From assembly GCF_001645105.1 (NCBI RefSeq), contig NZ_LKEG01000060.1, positions 204 through 44,268 of the forward strand: DNA of 44,065 bases. The letters are read 5' to 3'. The notes beneath the pieces were generated by a model, which saw only the letters and a program-made list of their open reading frames with translations, was not told the origin of the DNA and did no database searches. Origin of the DNA: Pseudomonas marginalis (GTDB lineage Bacteria > Pseudomonadota > Gammaproteobacteria > Pseudomonadales > Pseudomonadaceae). Position 1 is the stretch's first letter, and each line of letters begins with the position of its first letter. The translations under genes and the position numbers were made by a program. This document shows positions 32,831-41,077 of the stretch, piece by piece.

Positions 32831-32864
32831 GGGCATACAGGCCGAGCGCCTGTGTGCCCTTTTT
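32831..32864 (+). terminator. Rho-independent terminator
   Basis: GGGCATACAGGC and GCCTGTGTGCCC form a 12-bp stem (one G-U pair) around a short CGAGC loop, followed directly by TTTTT. It closes the secreted-protein transcript 24 bases after the stop and lies immediately before the convergent SMP-30-like gene. Confidence 0.93.
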
Positions 32865-32867
32865 GCG

Positions 32868-33965
32868 TCAGGGCGCCAACGCCAGCGCCAACGGCACGCG
32901 CGCCATGCTCGTGCTTTTCAACGAACCCAGGTACAACCAGTTGCCATACTCCCGGGCCGTGGTGATGGGCGAGTAATTCCCCGCGCTGCCGTCCTGCAAA
33001 TTGGCGATGACCTTGCCCTCGGTATCCAGCCCCAGCACAAAGGCTTTGCGCTCGATCGGCTTGGGCACCACCATCAGCGCGCGCACCATCACCTTGCGCA
33101 GCAGCGGGTAGCCGGCAAAGCTGTCCAGCAGTGGATTGCGCGGTGAGTAAAGCGCCACCCAGAAGCGGTCCTGGCCGTTGAAGCTGAGGTTGTCCGGCAG
33201 GCCGGGCAGGTTGTCGATGAACAAGTCATGAGTGCCCGCGCGCTCACCTTTGAGCCAGTAACGGCTGATGCGATAGGCGCCGGTTTCATTCACCAGCACG
33301 TAGTTTTCATCCGGGCCCAGGGCTACGCCGTTGGCGAATTGCAGCTGGTCCAGCAGTACCTCGGTCGTGCCGTTGCTGAAGTCATAGCGCAGCAGCCGAC
33401 CATCACCACCATGCTCGATCACCGCTTCACCGTCTTGCCCATAACCCCAGCGGCTCGACGCATCGCTGAAGTAGGCATAACGCCCGCTGGCGTCCACGGT
33501 GACGTCATTGGCGAACCCCAAGGGGAGGCCATGGGCGCCGGTGCTCAGGGTGGTCAGTTGGCGATTCGTCGCTAGTGCGAGCAGGCCCTTCATCCCATCG
33601 GCAATGATCAAGCGCCCGTCCGGGTGCAGCGCCATGCCCAGGGGGCGTCCGCCGGTGTTGGCCAGCACATCCAGGCTTCGGCTGTCGGGCGAGGTGCGGA
33701 TGATGCGACCGTCATGCAAGCCGATGATCAGATAGCCCTGGGCGTCCAACAGCAAGGCCTCTGGCCCGGCGATGTCTTGGGCGCCGATTTTCTGCACGCC
33801 CTTGAGGCGCTGGTTTTCGGCGTAAGGGCCGTCTTTCATCGACGGCGCTTTTGGCGGTACCCAATTCACCGGTTGTACTTTGGTCGGCATCAGCAGCAAA
33901 AAGGCGATCACCACCAGAAACAACACAAACAGCCAATGACGCAGTTTTTTTGCACGGGTACTCAT
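32868..33965 (-). CDS. SMP-30/strictosidine synthase-like beta-propeller protein
   Basis: This 365-residue protein has an N-terminal membrane anchor (WLFVLFLVVIAFLLLMP) and a six-bladed beta-propeller with SMP-30/gluconolactonase/strictosidine synthase features: GPEALLLDAQGYLIIGLHDGRI, GRPLGMALHPDGRLIIAD, FANDVTVDASGRYAYFSDAS, FANGVALGPDENYVLVNETGAYRI and LPDNLSFNGQDRFWVAL. The repeated Asn and Asp sites fit metal binding. Relatives hydrolyse lactones or esters such as gluconolactone and paraoxon. It starts by a four-base ATGA overlap with the desaturase-like gene, so both probably act on the same lipid or lactone. The substrate is unknown. Confidence 0.88.
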   Translation of the reverse strand: MSTRAKKLRHWLFVLFLVVIAFLLLMPTKVQPVNWVPPKAPSMKDGPYAENQRLKGVQKIGAQDIAGPEALLLDAQGYLIIGLHDGRIIRTSPDSRSLDVLANTGGRPLGMALHPDGRLIIADGMKGLLALATNRQLTTLSTGAHGLPLGFANDVTVDASGRYAYFSDASSRWGYGQDGEAVIEHGGDGRLLRYDFSNGTTEVLLDQLQFANGVALGPDENYVLVNETGAYRISRYWLKGERAGTHDLFIDNLPGLPDNLSFNGQDRFWVALYSPRNPLLDSFAGYPLLRKVMVRALMVVPKPIERKAFVLGLDTEGKVIANLQDGSAGNYSPITTAREYGNWLYLGSLKSTSMARVPLALALAP

Positions 33966-34639
33966 GACGGTTCCTGCTTGTCGTGGGCGCTCGGCTCCCA
34001 GTGCAGGGTGCCGAACAGGTAATCCATCAGGGGGAGGACGATATTGAAGTTACGCCCCTGCATCAGCTCACGACGGTGATGCAGGGCGTGCAAGCGGTGC
34101 ATCTGGCGCAGCCACGGCAGGCGCGCCACCGGGTGGCCGACAGGCAGGTGCTCGCAGGCGTGAAACACTTCGTAAAGCAAATACCCGAGGATCATGCACC
34201 CGGCGAACAGCCCGGCGACGTTGGGGCTCCATTGCTTGAGCAACCACCAGGCGGGCAGGGTGATAGCCAGGCTGTGCAGCACGATCAGCCAGGCTGGAAA
34301 CAGGATCACTCGCCAATCCCGAGGGCTGTCATAGGTCATATGGCCGGGGGTGAAGAAGCTGTGATGGTCGCCGGTGTGGCGCGCATAAAACAGCCGGGCC
34401 AACCCATGTTTATGGTGGCCGAGGTGGCGGTGGACGAGGTAGATGCAGAGGTTGAAGAACACCAGGGTCGCGGGCACGCTCAGCCATTGCAGTGCGGTGA
34501 TTTGATGCGTCGATGACCAGGCCAGGGTGATGCAGACGATGCCGTAGCCGAACACAAAACTGGCGTGAAGCCATGGGTTGTAGTGTGGCGCGACGCTGGC
34601 GCGGTAGCGGGCGCGAAAGGTCTCGGTGGGGTGGGACAT
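33962..34639 (-). CDS. Sterol desaturase/fatty acid hydroxylase family protein
   Basis: This 225-residue membrane protein has four hydrophobic segments and the conserved His boxes of di-iron hydroxylases: HRHLGHHKHG, RHTGDHHSFF, FHACEH and LHALHHRR. The family oxidises C-H bonds of lipids or sterols with O2. The ATG at 34639 starts at a plausible cytoplasmic N terminus (SHPTETFRARY). It overlaps the following propeller-protein gene by four bases. A bacterial lipid hydroxylase followed by a lactonase-like enzyme suggests a small lipid-modifying pair; this is inference from the operon. No ferredoxin gene is adjacent. Confidence 0.88.
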   Translation of the reverse strand: MSHPTETFRARYRASVAPHYNPWLHASFVFGYGIVCITLAWSSTHQITALQWLSVPATLVFFNLCIYLVHRHLGHHKHGLARLFYARHTGDHHSFFTPGHMTYDSPRDWRVILFPAWLIVLHSLAITLPAWWLLKQWSPNVAGLFAGCMILGYLLYEVFHACEHLPVGHPVARLPWLRQMHRLHALHHRRELMQGRNFNIVLPLMDYLFGTLHWEPSAHDKQEPS

Positions 34640-34778
34640 GGCGGGCAGCTCGGATTTTTTTGTTGGAGGCTGAGCTTAGTTGGTGGTGGGGAATGTGCGA
34701 GTTTTAACGCGCCACAGCAAGCCCTTCCCACATTTCGACGGCAGTCGACCAGCGGCCCCTTGCGTCTGCCGAATTTCC

Positions 34779-34813
34779 TTGCTAGCTTCTCGCAAAATGT
34801 TAACGATAACATT
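34779..34813 (+). promoter_or_regulatory. Promoter with a LacI-type operator for the polyol operon
   Basis: AATGTTAACGATAACATT (34796-34813) is a near-perfect dyad with a central CG, the form bound by LacI/PurR family repressors. It overlaps a possible sigma-70 promoter: TTGCTA (34779-34784), 17 bases, AACGAT (34802-34807). The LacI gene at 41800-42804 is the natural candidate regulator. Confidence 0.65.
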
Positions 34814-34819
34814 TGCTCT

Positions 34820-34837
34820 AAAAATAAAAACAAAACA
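34820..34837 (+). promoter_or_regulatory. A-rich leader, possible Hfq/Crc site
   Basis: AAAAATAAAAACAAAACA lies 12 bases before the binding-protein ATG. It fits the AANAANAA pattern recognised by Hfq with Crc in pseudomonads, which blocks translation of catabolic genes when preferred carbon sources are present. The match is by eye. Confidence 0.5.
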
Positions 34838-34849
34838 GAGAATCACGCC

Positions 34850-35773
34850 ATGAAAATGCTCCCGAAAACCCTGTGTTTATTGGCTGTAAGCATCACCCTC
34901 GGCACCGCTGCCCCTGTTTTTGCCGACGCGGCAAAACCCATCCGCATCGGCGCGTCCTTCCAGGAAATCAACAACCCTTATTTCGTCACCATGAAAAACG
35001 CCCTGGAGGAAGCCGGGGCGACCATCGGCGCGAAATTGATCATCACCGACGCCCGTCACGACGTGTCCAAGCAGGTCAGTGACGTCGAAGACATGCTGCA
35101 AAAGGGCATCGACATCCTGCTGATCAACCCCACCGACTCGGTGGGCGTGCAATCGGCGGTCAAATCCGCCCACGCCGCCGGTGTCGTGGTCGTCGCGGTG
35201 GACGCCCAGGCGGACGGCCCGCTGGATTCCTTCGTCGGCTCGAAGAACTTCGACGCCGGCTTCCAGGCCTGCGAGTACCTGGCCAAGCACATTGGCGACA
35301 AAGGCAATATCGCCATCCTCGACGGCATTGCGGTGGTGCCGATCCTGGAACGCGTACGCGGCTGCAAAGAGGCCGTGGCGAAGCACCCGGACATCAAGAT
35401 TGTCAGCATCCAGAATGGCAAGCAGGAACGTGACCAGGCGCTGACTGTCACCGAGAACATGTTGCAGGCCCAGCCCACCCTCAAGGGCATTTTCAGCGTG
35501 AATGACAACGGCTCGCTCGGTGCGCTCTCGGCCATCGAAGCCAGCGGCCTGGACGTGAAGCTGGTCAGCGTCGATGGCGCGCCGGAAGCGATCAAGGCGA
35601 TCCAGAAGCCCGGCAGCAAATTCATCGCCACCTCGGCCCAATACCCACGTGACCAGATCCGCCTTGCGCTGGGTATCGCCCTGGCCAAGAAGTGGGGCTC
35701 GCAAGTGCCCGCCACGATCCCGGTGGACATCACCCTGATCGACCAGGCCAAGGCCAAGGATTTCAGCTGGTAA
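34850..35773 (+). CDS. Periplasmic sugar/polyol-binding protein, RbsB type
   Basis: This 307-residue protein has a signal peptide (MLPKTLCLLAVSITLGTAAPVFAD) and a peripla_BP_4 layout. Visible blocks are IRIGASFQEINNPYFVTMKNALEE, the hinge DMLQKGIDILLINPTDSVG, KSAHAAGVVVVAVDAQAD, and FSVNDNGSLGALSAIEASG in the C-terminal lobe. It delivers its ligand to the ATPase/permease encoded downstream. The downstream enzymes suggest a polyol such as erythritol, threitol or xylitol, or a related sugar, but the sequence does not settle this. It is first in the operon, after a promoter with a LacI-type operator. A hairpin follows the stop. Confidence 0.92.
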   Translation: MKMLPKTLCLLAVSITLGTAAPVFADAAKPIRIGASFQEINNPYFVTMKNALEEAGATIGAKLIITDARHDVSKQVSDVEDMLQKGIDILLINPTDSVGVQSAVKSAHAAGVVVVAVDAQADGPLDSFVGSKNFDAGFQACEYLAKHIGDKGNIAILDGIAVVPILERVRGCKEAVAKHPDIKIVSIQNGKQERDQALTVTENMLQAQPTLKGIFSVNDNGSLGALSAIEASGLDVKLVSVDGAPEAIKAIQKPGSKFIATSAQYPRDQIRLALGIALAKKWGSQVPATIPVDITLIDQAKAKDFSW

Positions 35774-35782
35774 ATCACCCAG

Positions 35783-35803
35783 GCCCCACGTAACCCGTGG
35801 GGC
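35783..35803 (+). terminator. Intercistronic hairpin after the binding-protein gene
   Basis: GCCCCACG and CGTGGGGC form an 8-bp stem around TAACC, 10 bases after the stop. There is no T-run, so it is more likely to stabilise the binding-protein mRNA or lower downstream expression than to end transcription fully. Confidence 0.55.
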
Positions 35804-35836
35804 TTGAGGTCTCCTTCTGAATACGAGGTCGGCGGT

Positions 35837-37345
35837 ATGAGCAGTCTTCTGAAGCTGGAAAACATCTGTAAGCGTTACCCGGGCGTACAGGCCCTCAAGT
35901 CCATCAACCTGCAGGTCGAGCGCGGCGAGATCCATGCCTTGCTCGGGGAGAATGGCGCGGGCAAATCGACGCTGATGAAGATCCTCGGCGGCGTCGAGCA
36001 TCAAGACGAAGGCCAGATCCTGATCGATGGCCAGGCGCAGCATTTCGCGACCTACCGTGATGCGATTGCTGCCGGTATCGGCATCGTGTTCCAGGAGTTC
36101 AGCCTGATTCCCTACCTCACGGCGGTGGAAAACATCTTCCTCGGCCACGAGCTGAGCAACCGCTTCGGCCTGCTGCGCAAGCGCGACATGGTCGAGGCCA
36201 GCGAGGCGTTGTTCAAGCGCCTGGGTGTGACCCTCGACCTGCAATGCGCGGTCAAGCACCTGAGCGTGGCCGAGCAGCAGTTCGTCGAAATCGCCAAGGC
36301 CCTGGCCCTGGATGCGCGTCTGCTGGTGCTGGATGAACCCACCGCCACCCTCACGCCCAGCGAGGCCGAGCTGCTGTTCGAGATCATGCGCGAACTCAAG
36401 CGCCAGGGCGTCGCGGTGATTTTCATCTCTCATCACCTGGAGGAGATTTTCCAGGTGTGCGACCGCATCAGCGTGCTGCGCGACGGCGGCAATGTGGGCG
36501 TCACCGATGTGGCTGACAGCGACATCGACCGGCTGGTCGAGATGATGGTCGGGCGCCGCCTGGAATGCAGTTTTCCGCCCAAGCCGAGCAGCGCACGCGG
36601 CCCGCTGTTGTTGGAGGTCAAGGACATCCAATTGGTGCGCAACGGCCCCCACAACAGCTTCCAGCTGTACAAGGGCGAGATCCTCGGCTTTGCCGGCTTG
36701 GTCGGGTCCGGTCGCACCGAACTGGCGTTGGGCATGATGGGCGCGCTGCCGTCGGTGAGCAAAGACGTGTGGCTGCGCGGTGAAAAAATCACCCTCGACG
36801 ACCCGGCCCAGGCGCTGGCACACGGCATCGGCCTACTGCCGGAAAGCCGCAAGAGCGAAGGGCTGATCACCGATTTCAGCATCCGCGAAAACATCTCCCT
36901 GAATAACCTGCCCAAGTACCAGAACGCCTCGGGCCTGATCGACAAAAGTCGTGAATGCGCCAGCGTTGAAAGCCTGATGAAGCAACTGTCGATCAAAGCC
37001 CCGAGCAGCGAAAGCCGGGTGTTCAACCTCAGCGGCGGCAACCAGCAAAAGGTCGTGATCGCACGCTGGATCAACCACCACTGCGACGTGCTGGTGTTCG
37101 ACGAACCCACCCGTGGCATCGACGTGGGCGCCAAGGCGCAGATCTACGCGCTGATGCGCAGCCTCACCGAACAGGGCTACGCAATCATCATGATTTCCTC
37201 CGAACTGCCCGAAGTCATCGGCATGTGCGACCGGGTCGCCGTGTTCCACAAGGGCGCCATCGTCAAGCTGCTGGAAGCGTCCGCCGTCAATCCTCAAGAG
37301 GTCATGCGCCATGCAACAGGGGGCTCAAGTGAATACGTCCATTAA
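35837..37345 (+). CDS. Sugar ABC transporter ATPase, RbsA/MglA type
   Basis: This 502-residue protein has two nucleotide-binding domains. The first has Walker A GENGAGKST, signature LSVAEQQFVEIAKAL and Walker B LLVLDEPTATL, with H-loop FISHHLEEIF. The second has a degenerate Walker A region (GLVGSGRTEL), signature LSGGNQQKVVIARW and Walker B LVFDEPTRGIDVG, as is usual in this family. This full-length enzyme contrasts with the half-size orphan at 21769. The ATG at 35837 is preceded by GAGGTCGGCGGT. The permease gene starts inside its last 35 bases. Confidence 0.93.
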   Translation: MSSLLKLENICKRYPGVQALKSINLQVERGEIHALLGENGAGKSTLMKILGGVEHQDEGQILIDGQAQHFATYRDAIAAGIGIVFQEFSLIPYLTAVENIFLGHELSNRFGLLRKRDMVEASEALFKRLGVTLDLQCAVKHLSVAEQQFVEIAKALALDARLLVLDEPTATLTPSEAELLFEIMRELKRQGVAVIFISHHLEEIFQVCDRISVLRDGGNVGVTDVADSDIDRLVEMMVGRRLECSFPPKPSSARGPLLLEVKDIQLVRNGPHNSFQLYKGEILGFAGLVGSGRTELALGMMGALPSVSKDVWLRGEKITLDDPAQALAHGIGLLPESRKSEGLITDFSIRENISLNNLPKYQNASGLIDKSRECASVESLMKQLSIKAPSSESRVFNLSGGNQQKVVIARWINHHCDVLVFDEPTRGIDVGAKAQIYALMRSLTEQGYAIIMISSELPEVIGMCDRVAVFHKGAIVKLLEASAVNPQEVMRHATGGSSEYVH

Positions 37346-38303
37346 TACCGTCGACAGCAGCCGGCTGCGCCTCAACCTGGCGCGGCTGGTGCGCTCGCCG
37401 GCGTTTTACCCCTTTGTCGGGTTGGTGGTGGTCACCGTGGTGATGATCCTCGCCAGCGACACCTTCCTCACCGCCAGCAACCTGTCGAACATCGCCCGCC
37501 AAGTGTCGATCAACGCGATTATCGCGGTGGGCATGACCTGCGTGATCCTCACGGGCGGCATCGACTTGTCGGTGGGGCCGGTGATGGCGTTGTCCGGCAC
37601 GCTCACGGCCGGCTTGATGGTCGCGGGCCTGCCGCCCGGCCTGGCGATTGGCGCCGGCATGCTGATCGGCGTGGCCTTCGGCATCGGCAATGGCCTCTTC
37701 GTCGCTTACCTGCACATGCCGCCGATCATCGTCACCCTGGCGACCATGGGCATCGCCCGTGGCCTGGGCCTGATGTACACCGACGGCTACCCGATTTCCG
37801 GGTTACCGGACTGGTTTGCGTTTTTCGGCCGCGAAAGCCTGTTCGGCATTCAGGTGCCGATCCTGATCATGCTGCTCACCTACCTGGCCGCCTATGTGCT
37901 GCTGCAACACACGCGCATCGGCCGCTACATCTACGCCATCGGCGGCAATGAAGAAGCGGTGCGCTTGTCCGGCGTGCGCGCCGCGCGCTTCAAGCTGCTG
38001 GTGTACGGCATCAGTGGCCTGACGGCGGCGATTGCCGGGCTGGTACTGACCTCACGCCTGATGAGCGGCCAGCCGAATGCCGGCGTGTCGTTTGAGTTGG
38101 ATGCGATTGCCGCCGTGGTACTCGGCGGCGCGTCGATTGCCGGCGGGCGCGGCGTGATCGTCGGCACCTTGCTCGGCGCCATGCTGCTCGGCGTATTGAA
38201 CAACGGACTGAACATGCTCGGCGTTTCGCCCTACGTCCAGAGCGTGATCAAGGGCGGGATCATTTTGCTGGCGATTTTCATCAGCCGTCAGCGCCATAAA
38301 TAA
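37311..38303 (+). CDS. Sugar ABC transporter permease, RbsC type
   Basis: This 330-residue inner-membrane protein has about eight to ten hydrophobic segments and the family signature VGMTCVILTGGIDLSVGPVMALSGTL, together with GLFVAYLHMPPIIVTLATMGIARG, YAIGGNEEAVRLSGVRAARFK and AIAAVVLGGASIAGGRG. The start ATG at 37311 overlaps the ATPase gene by 35 bases; AGAGGT lies nine bases upstream. It probably forms a homodimeric channel for the polyol or sugar. Confidence 0.93.
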   Translation: MQQGAQVNTSINTVDSSRLRLNLARLVRSPAFYPFVGLVVVTVVMILASDTFLTASNLSNIARQVSINAIIAVGMTCVILTGGIDLSVGPVMALSGTLTAGLMVAGLPPGLAIGAGMLIGVAFGIGNGLFVAYLHMPPIIVTLATMGIARGLGLMYTDGYPISGLPDWFAFFGRESLFGIQVPILIMLLTYLAAYVLLQHTRIGRYIYAIGGNEEAVRLSGVRAARFKLLVYGISGLTAAIAGLVLTSRLMSGQPNAGVSFELDAIAAVVLGGASIAGGRGVIVGTLLGAMLLGVLNNGLNMLGVSPYVQSVIKGGIILLAIFISRQRHK

Positions 38304-38325
38304 ACTCAAGACAGGACCGAACACC

Positions 38326-39405
38326 ATGGACAAGCACACCGAAATGCAAGCCGTCGTCTGCCACGGCCCTAAAGACTACCGCCTGGAACGCATCGGCAAA
38401 CCCCAGGCGCGCGCCAATGAGCTGGTGATCCGCATCGCCGCCTGCGGCATCTGCGCCAGTGACTGCAAGTGCCACTCCGGCGCGGCGATGTTCTGGGGCG
38501 GCGACAACCCGTGGGTCAAGGCGCCGGTGGTGCCGGGGCATGAGTTTTTCGGCTATGTGGTGGAAGCGGGCGAGGGCGCCGAAGAGCACTTTGAAGTCGC
38601 GGTGGGCGACAAGGTGATCGCCGAGCAGATCGTGCCCTGCGGCAAGTGCCGCTTCTGCAAATCCGGCAAGTACTGGATGTGCGAGGTGCACAACATTTTC
38701 GGCTTCCAGCGTGAAGTGGCCGAAGGTGGCATGGCCCAGTACATGCGCATCCCCAAGACCGCCATCGTGCACAAGATTCCCGAGTCGGTGTCGCTGGAAG
38801 ACTCGGCGCTGGTGGAGCCGATGGCGTGTTCGATCCACACCGTCAACCGTGGCGATGTCCAGCTCGACGACGTGGTGGTGATTGCCGGTGCCGGGACCCT
38901 CGGCCTGTGCATGGTCCAGGTCGCCGCGTTGAAGACCCCGAAGAAACTGGTGGTGATCGACATGGTCGACGAGCGCCTGGAACTGGCGAAGCACTTCGGC
39001 GCCGACGTGGTGATCAACCCGTCACGCGACAACGCCCGCGAGATCATCAACGGCCTCACCGATAACTATGGCTGCGACGTCTACATCGAAACCACCGGCG
39101 TACCGGCCGGCGTGACCCAAGGCCTGGACCTGATCCGCAAGCTCGGGCGTTTTGTCGAGTTCAGCGTGTTCGGTGCCGAGACCAGCGTCGACTGGTCGAT
39201 CATCGGCGACCGCAAGGAGTTGGACGTGCGCGGCGCGCACCTCGGCCCGTATTGCTACCCGATCGCCATCGACCTGTTCGAACGCGGCCTGGTCACCTCC
39301 AAGGGCATCGTCACCCACGATTTCCCGCTGGATGACTACGCCGAAGCGTTTGAGCTGGCCAACTCGACCAAGTCAATCAAGGTGCTGTTGAAGCCGGTGG
39401 TCTGA
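38326..39405 (+). CDS. Zinc-dependent polyol dehydrogenase, medium-chain family
   Basis: This 359-residue dehydrogenase has the catalytic zinc residues C40 and H72/E73 (PGHEFFG) and the structural zinc Cys cluster C105, C108, C111 and C119 (CGKCRFCKSGKYWMC). The NAD-binding loop GAGTLG lies in VVVIAGAGTLGLCMVQ. By motif and context it resembles the erythritol/L-threitol dehydrogenase (EltD) group, which oxidises a polyol to a ketose. This naming is from general resemblance, not a search. AGGAC precedes the ATG. It lies 22 bases after the permease gene and two bases before the kinase gene. Confidence 0.88.
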   Translation: MDKHTEMQAVVCHGPKDYRLERIGKPQARANELVIRIAACGICASDCKCHSGAAMFWGGDNPWVKAPVVPGHEFFGYVVEAGEGAEEHFEVAVGDKVIAEQIVPCGKCRFCKSGKYWMCEVHNIFGFQREVAEGGMAQYMRIPKTAIVHKIPESVSLEDSALVEPMACSIHTVNRGDVQLDDVVVIAGAGTLGLCMVQVAALKTPKKLVVIDMVDERLELAKHFGADVVINPSRDNAREIINGLTDNYGCDVYIETTGVPAGVTQGLDLIRKLGRFVEFSVFGAETSVDWSIIGDRKELDVRGAHLGPYCYPIAIDLFERGLVTSKGIVTHDFPLDDYAEAFELANSTKSIKVLLKPVV

Positions 39406-39407
39406 AG

Positions 39408-40940
39408 ATGAACTACGTGATGGGTGTCGACATAGGGACCCAGAGCACCAAGGCGCTGCTGGTGGATGCTCAAGGTACGATTATCGCGCAGCACAGCCAG
39501 GGGTATCGCGTGGATACCCCGAAAGTGCGCTGGGCCGAACAATGGCCGCAGGTCTGGCTCGATGCGGTCGAGACGTGCGTGGCGCAGTGCATGGCCAAGG
39601 CCGGCGTGGCCAAGGAACACGTGAAAGCCCTGTGCATCAGCAGCCTGTACGGCGGCTCGGGGATTGCGGTGGATGCAGCGCTCACACCGCTGCACCCGTG
39701 CCTGATCTGGATGGATCGCCGCGCCGGTGAGCAGGTCGCCTGGGTGCGTGAGCACGTGGACCTGGAGCGGCTGTTCGCGGTGACCGGTAACTCGGTGGAC
39801 AGCTACTACGGCTTCACCAAGATGCTCTGGCTCAAGCAGCACCAGCCGCAAGTGTGGGCCAAGACCCGTTACCTGCTGCCGCCCAACAGCTATATCAACG
39901 CGTGCCTCACCGGTGAGCTGGCGGTGGACCATAGCAGCGCCGGCAATATCGGCGGGGTGTATGACGTGGCGGCGCGCGGCTGGTCGGGCGAGATGCTCGA
40001 CGCGCTGGGCATACCGCAAGCGATGATGCCGGAGCGCCTGGTGTATTCCGGTGAGGTGGTGGGCGGCCTGCTGGAGGAGTGGGCGGCGCGCCTGGGCCTG
40101 CAGACCGGCACGCCGATCCTGGCCGGGGGTGTCGACGCGGCCATGGCCACGTTGGCCGCAGGCGTTACGCAACCGGGCAACCATGTGGCGATGATCGGCA
40201 CCAGCATGTGCTGGGGTTACCTGAACCAGCAGGTGGACGCGCACCATGGGTTGGTGAGCATGCCCCACGTCTACAACGGCCACCGCGACCTGTACATCTT
40301 CGGCGGTGCGATCACGGCGGGTGCGTCGGTGAGCTGGTTTCGCGAGCAGTTCTGCCAGGCCGAGGAACAGCAAGCCAAGGCCACCGGCCAGGACAGCCTG
40401 GTGCTGCTGGAACAGCGTGCGATGAACATCCCGGCGGGCAGCGAAGGCCTGTTGTTCCAGCCGTACCTGATGGGCGAACGCAGCCCGGTGTGGGATGACC
40501 GTGCCAGTGGCAGCTTTGTCGGCTTGAACCTCTACCACAGCCGCATTCACCTGTACCGCGCGGTGCTGGAGGGGGTGAGTTTCGCCCTGCGTCACAACAT
40601 CGAAGCGGGCACGCGCGGCGCGCATTCGCTGGATTCACACTTGATTGTGGTGGGTGGGGCGAGCCATTCGGACCTGTGGATGCAGATCATCGCGGACGTT
40701 ACGCGCTACCCGGTCTACACCATCGTGCAAGAGGTGGAAGCGGCATTGGGCGCGGCGTTGCTGGCGGCGCATACGGTGGGGTTGGTGAGTGATGAGGAGA
40801 TGTACAAGGGGTGGGTGCAGCTGGCGTTGCGGGCGGAGCCAAAGGTTGAAAACGTCGGGGTTTATGACCGGGCGTTTGCCGAGTATTTGAAACTGTACCC
40901 CGCTTTGAAACCGATCATGCACAGCCTACAAACCAACTGA
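39408..40940 (+). CDS. FGGY family carbohydrate kinase
   Basis: This 510-residue kinase begins with the ATP-binding motif MGVDIGTQSTKALLVD. Further signatures are GGVDAAMATLAAG with the catalytic Asp, MIGTSMCWG, and the C-terminal adenosine motif VVGGASHSDLWMQIIADV. Family members phosphorylate ketoses such as xylulose, ribulose or erythrulose, or polyols. In this operon it should phosphorylate the ketose made by the dehydrogenase. The substrate is not fixed by sequence. The gene begins two bases after the dehydrogenase stop. A REPIN follows 11 bases after the kinase stop. Confidence 0.92.
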   Translation: MNYVMGVDIGTQSTKALLVDAQGTIIAQHSQGYRVDTPKVRWAEQWPQVWLDAVETCVAQCMAKAGVAKEHVKALCISSLYGGSGIAVDAALTPLHPCLIWMDRRAGEQVAWVREHVDLERLFAVTGNSVDSYYGFTKMLWLKQHQPQVWAKTRYLLPPNSYINACLTGELAVDHSSAGNIGGVYDVAARGWSGEMLDALGIPQAMMPERLVYSGEVVGGLLEEWAARLGLQTGTPILAGGVDAAMATLAAGVTQPGNHVAMIGTSMCWGYLNQQVDAHHGLVSMPHVYNGHRDLYIFGGAITAGASVSWFREQFCQAEEQQAKATGQDSLVLLEQRAMNIPAGSEGLLFQPYLMGERSPVWDDRASGSFVGLNLYHSRIHLYRAVLEGVSFALRHNIEAGTRGAHSLDSHLIVVGGASHSDLWMQIIADVTRYPVYTIVQEVEAALGAALLAAHTVGLVSDEEMYKGWVQLALRAEPKVENVGVYDRAFAEYLKLYPALKPIMHSLQTN

Positions 40941-40951
40941 TTCAACACAGT

Positions 40952-41049
40952 CCAAATGTGGGAGCTGGCTTGCCTGCGATAGCGGTGTATCAGTCGCAGA
41001 TGTACTGGCTGAACCACCGCCATCGCAGGCAAGCCAGCTCCCACATTGG
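40952..41049. repeat. REPIN, GTGGGAGCTGGCTTGCC class, inside the polyol operon
   Basis: A near-perfect inverted repeat: the left arm begins TGTGGGAGCTGGCTTGCCTG and the right arm is its complement ending CTCCCACATTGG; the arms are about 28 bases long around a spacer of about 40 bases. It occupies most of the 137-base gap between the kinase and SDR genes. Confidence 0.9.
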
Positions 41050-41077
41050 ATCTTCATTGTTTTTGAGATCTCTATTC

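Noticed and set aside
34877..36823. 648-codon minus-strand frame across the polyol binding-protein and ATPase genes
   Set aside because: It spans two well-defined genes on the other strand and has the composition of antisense GC-rich DNA.
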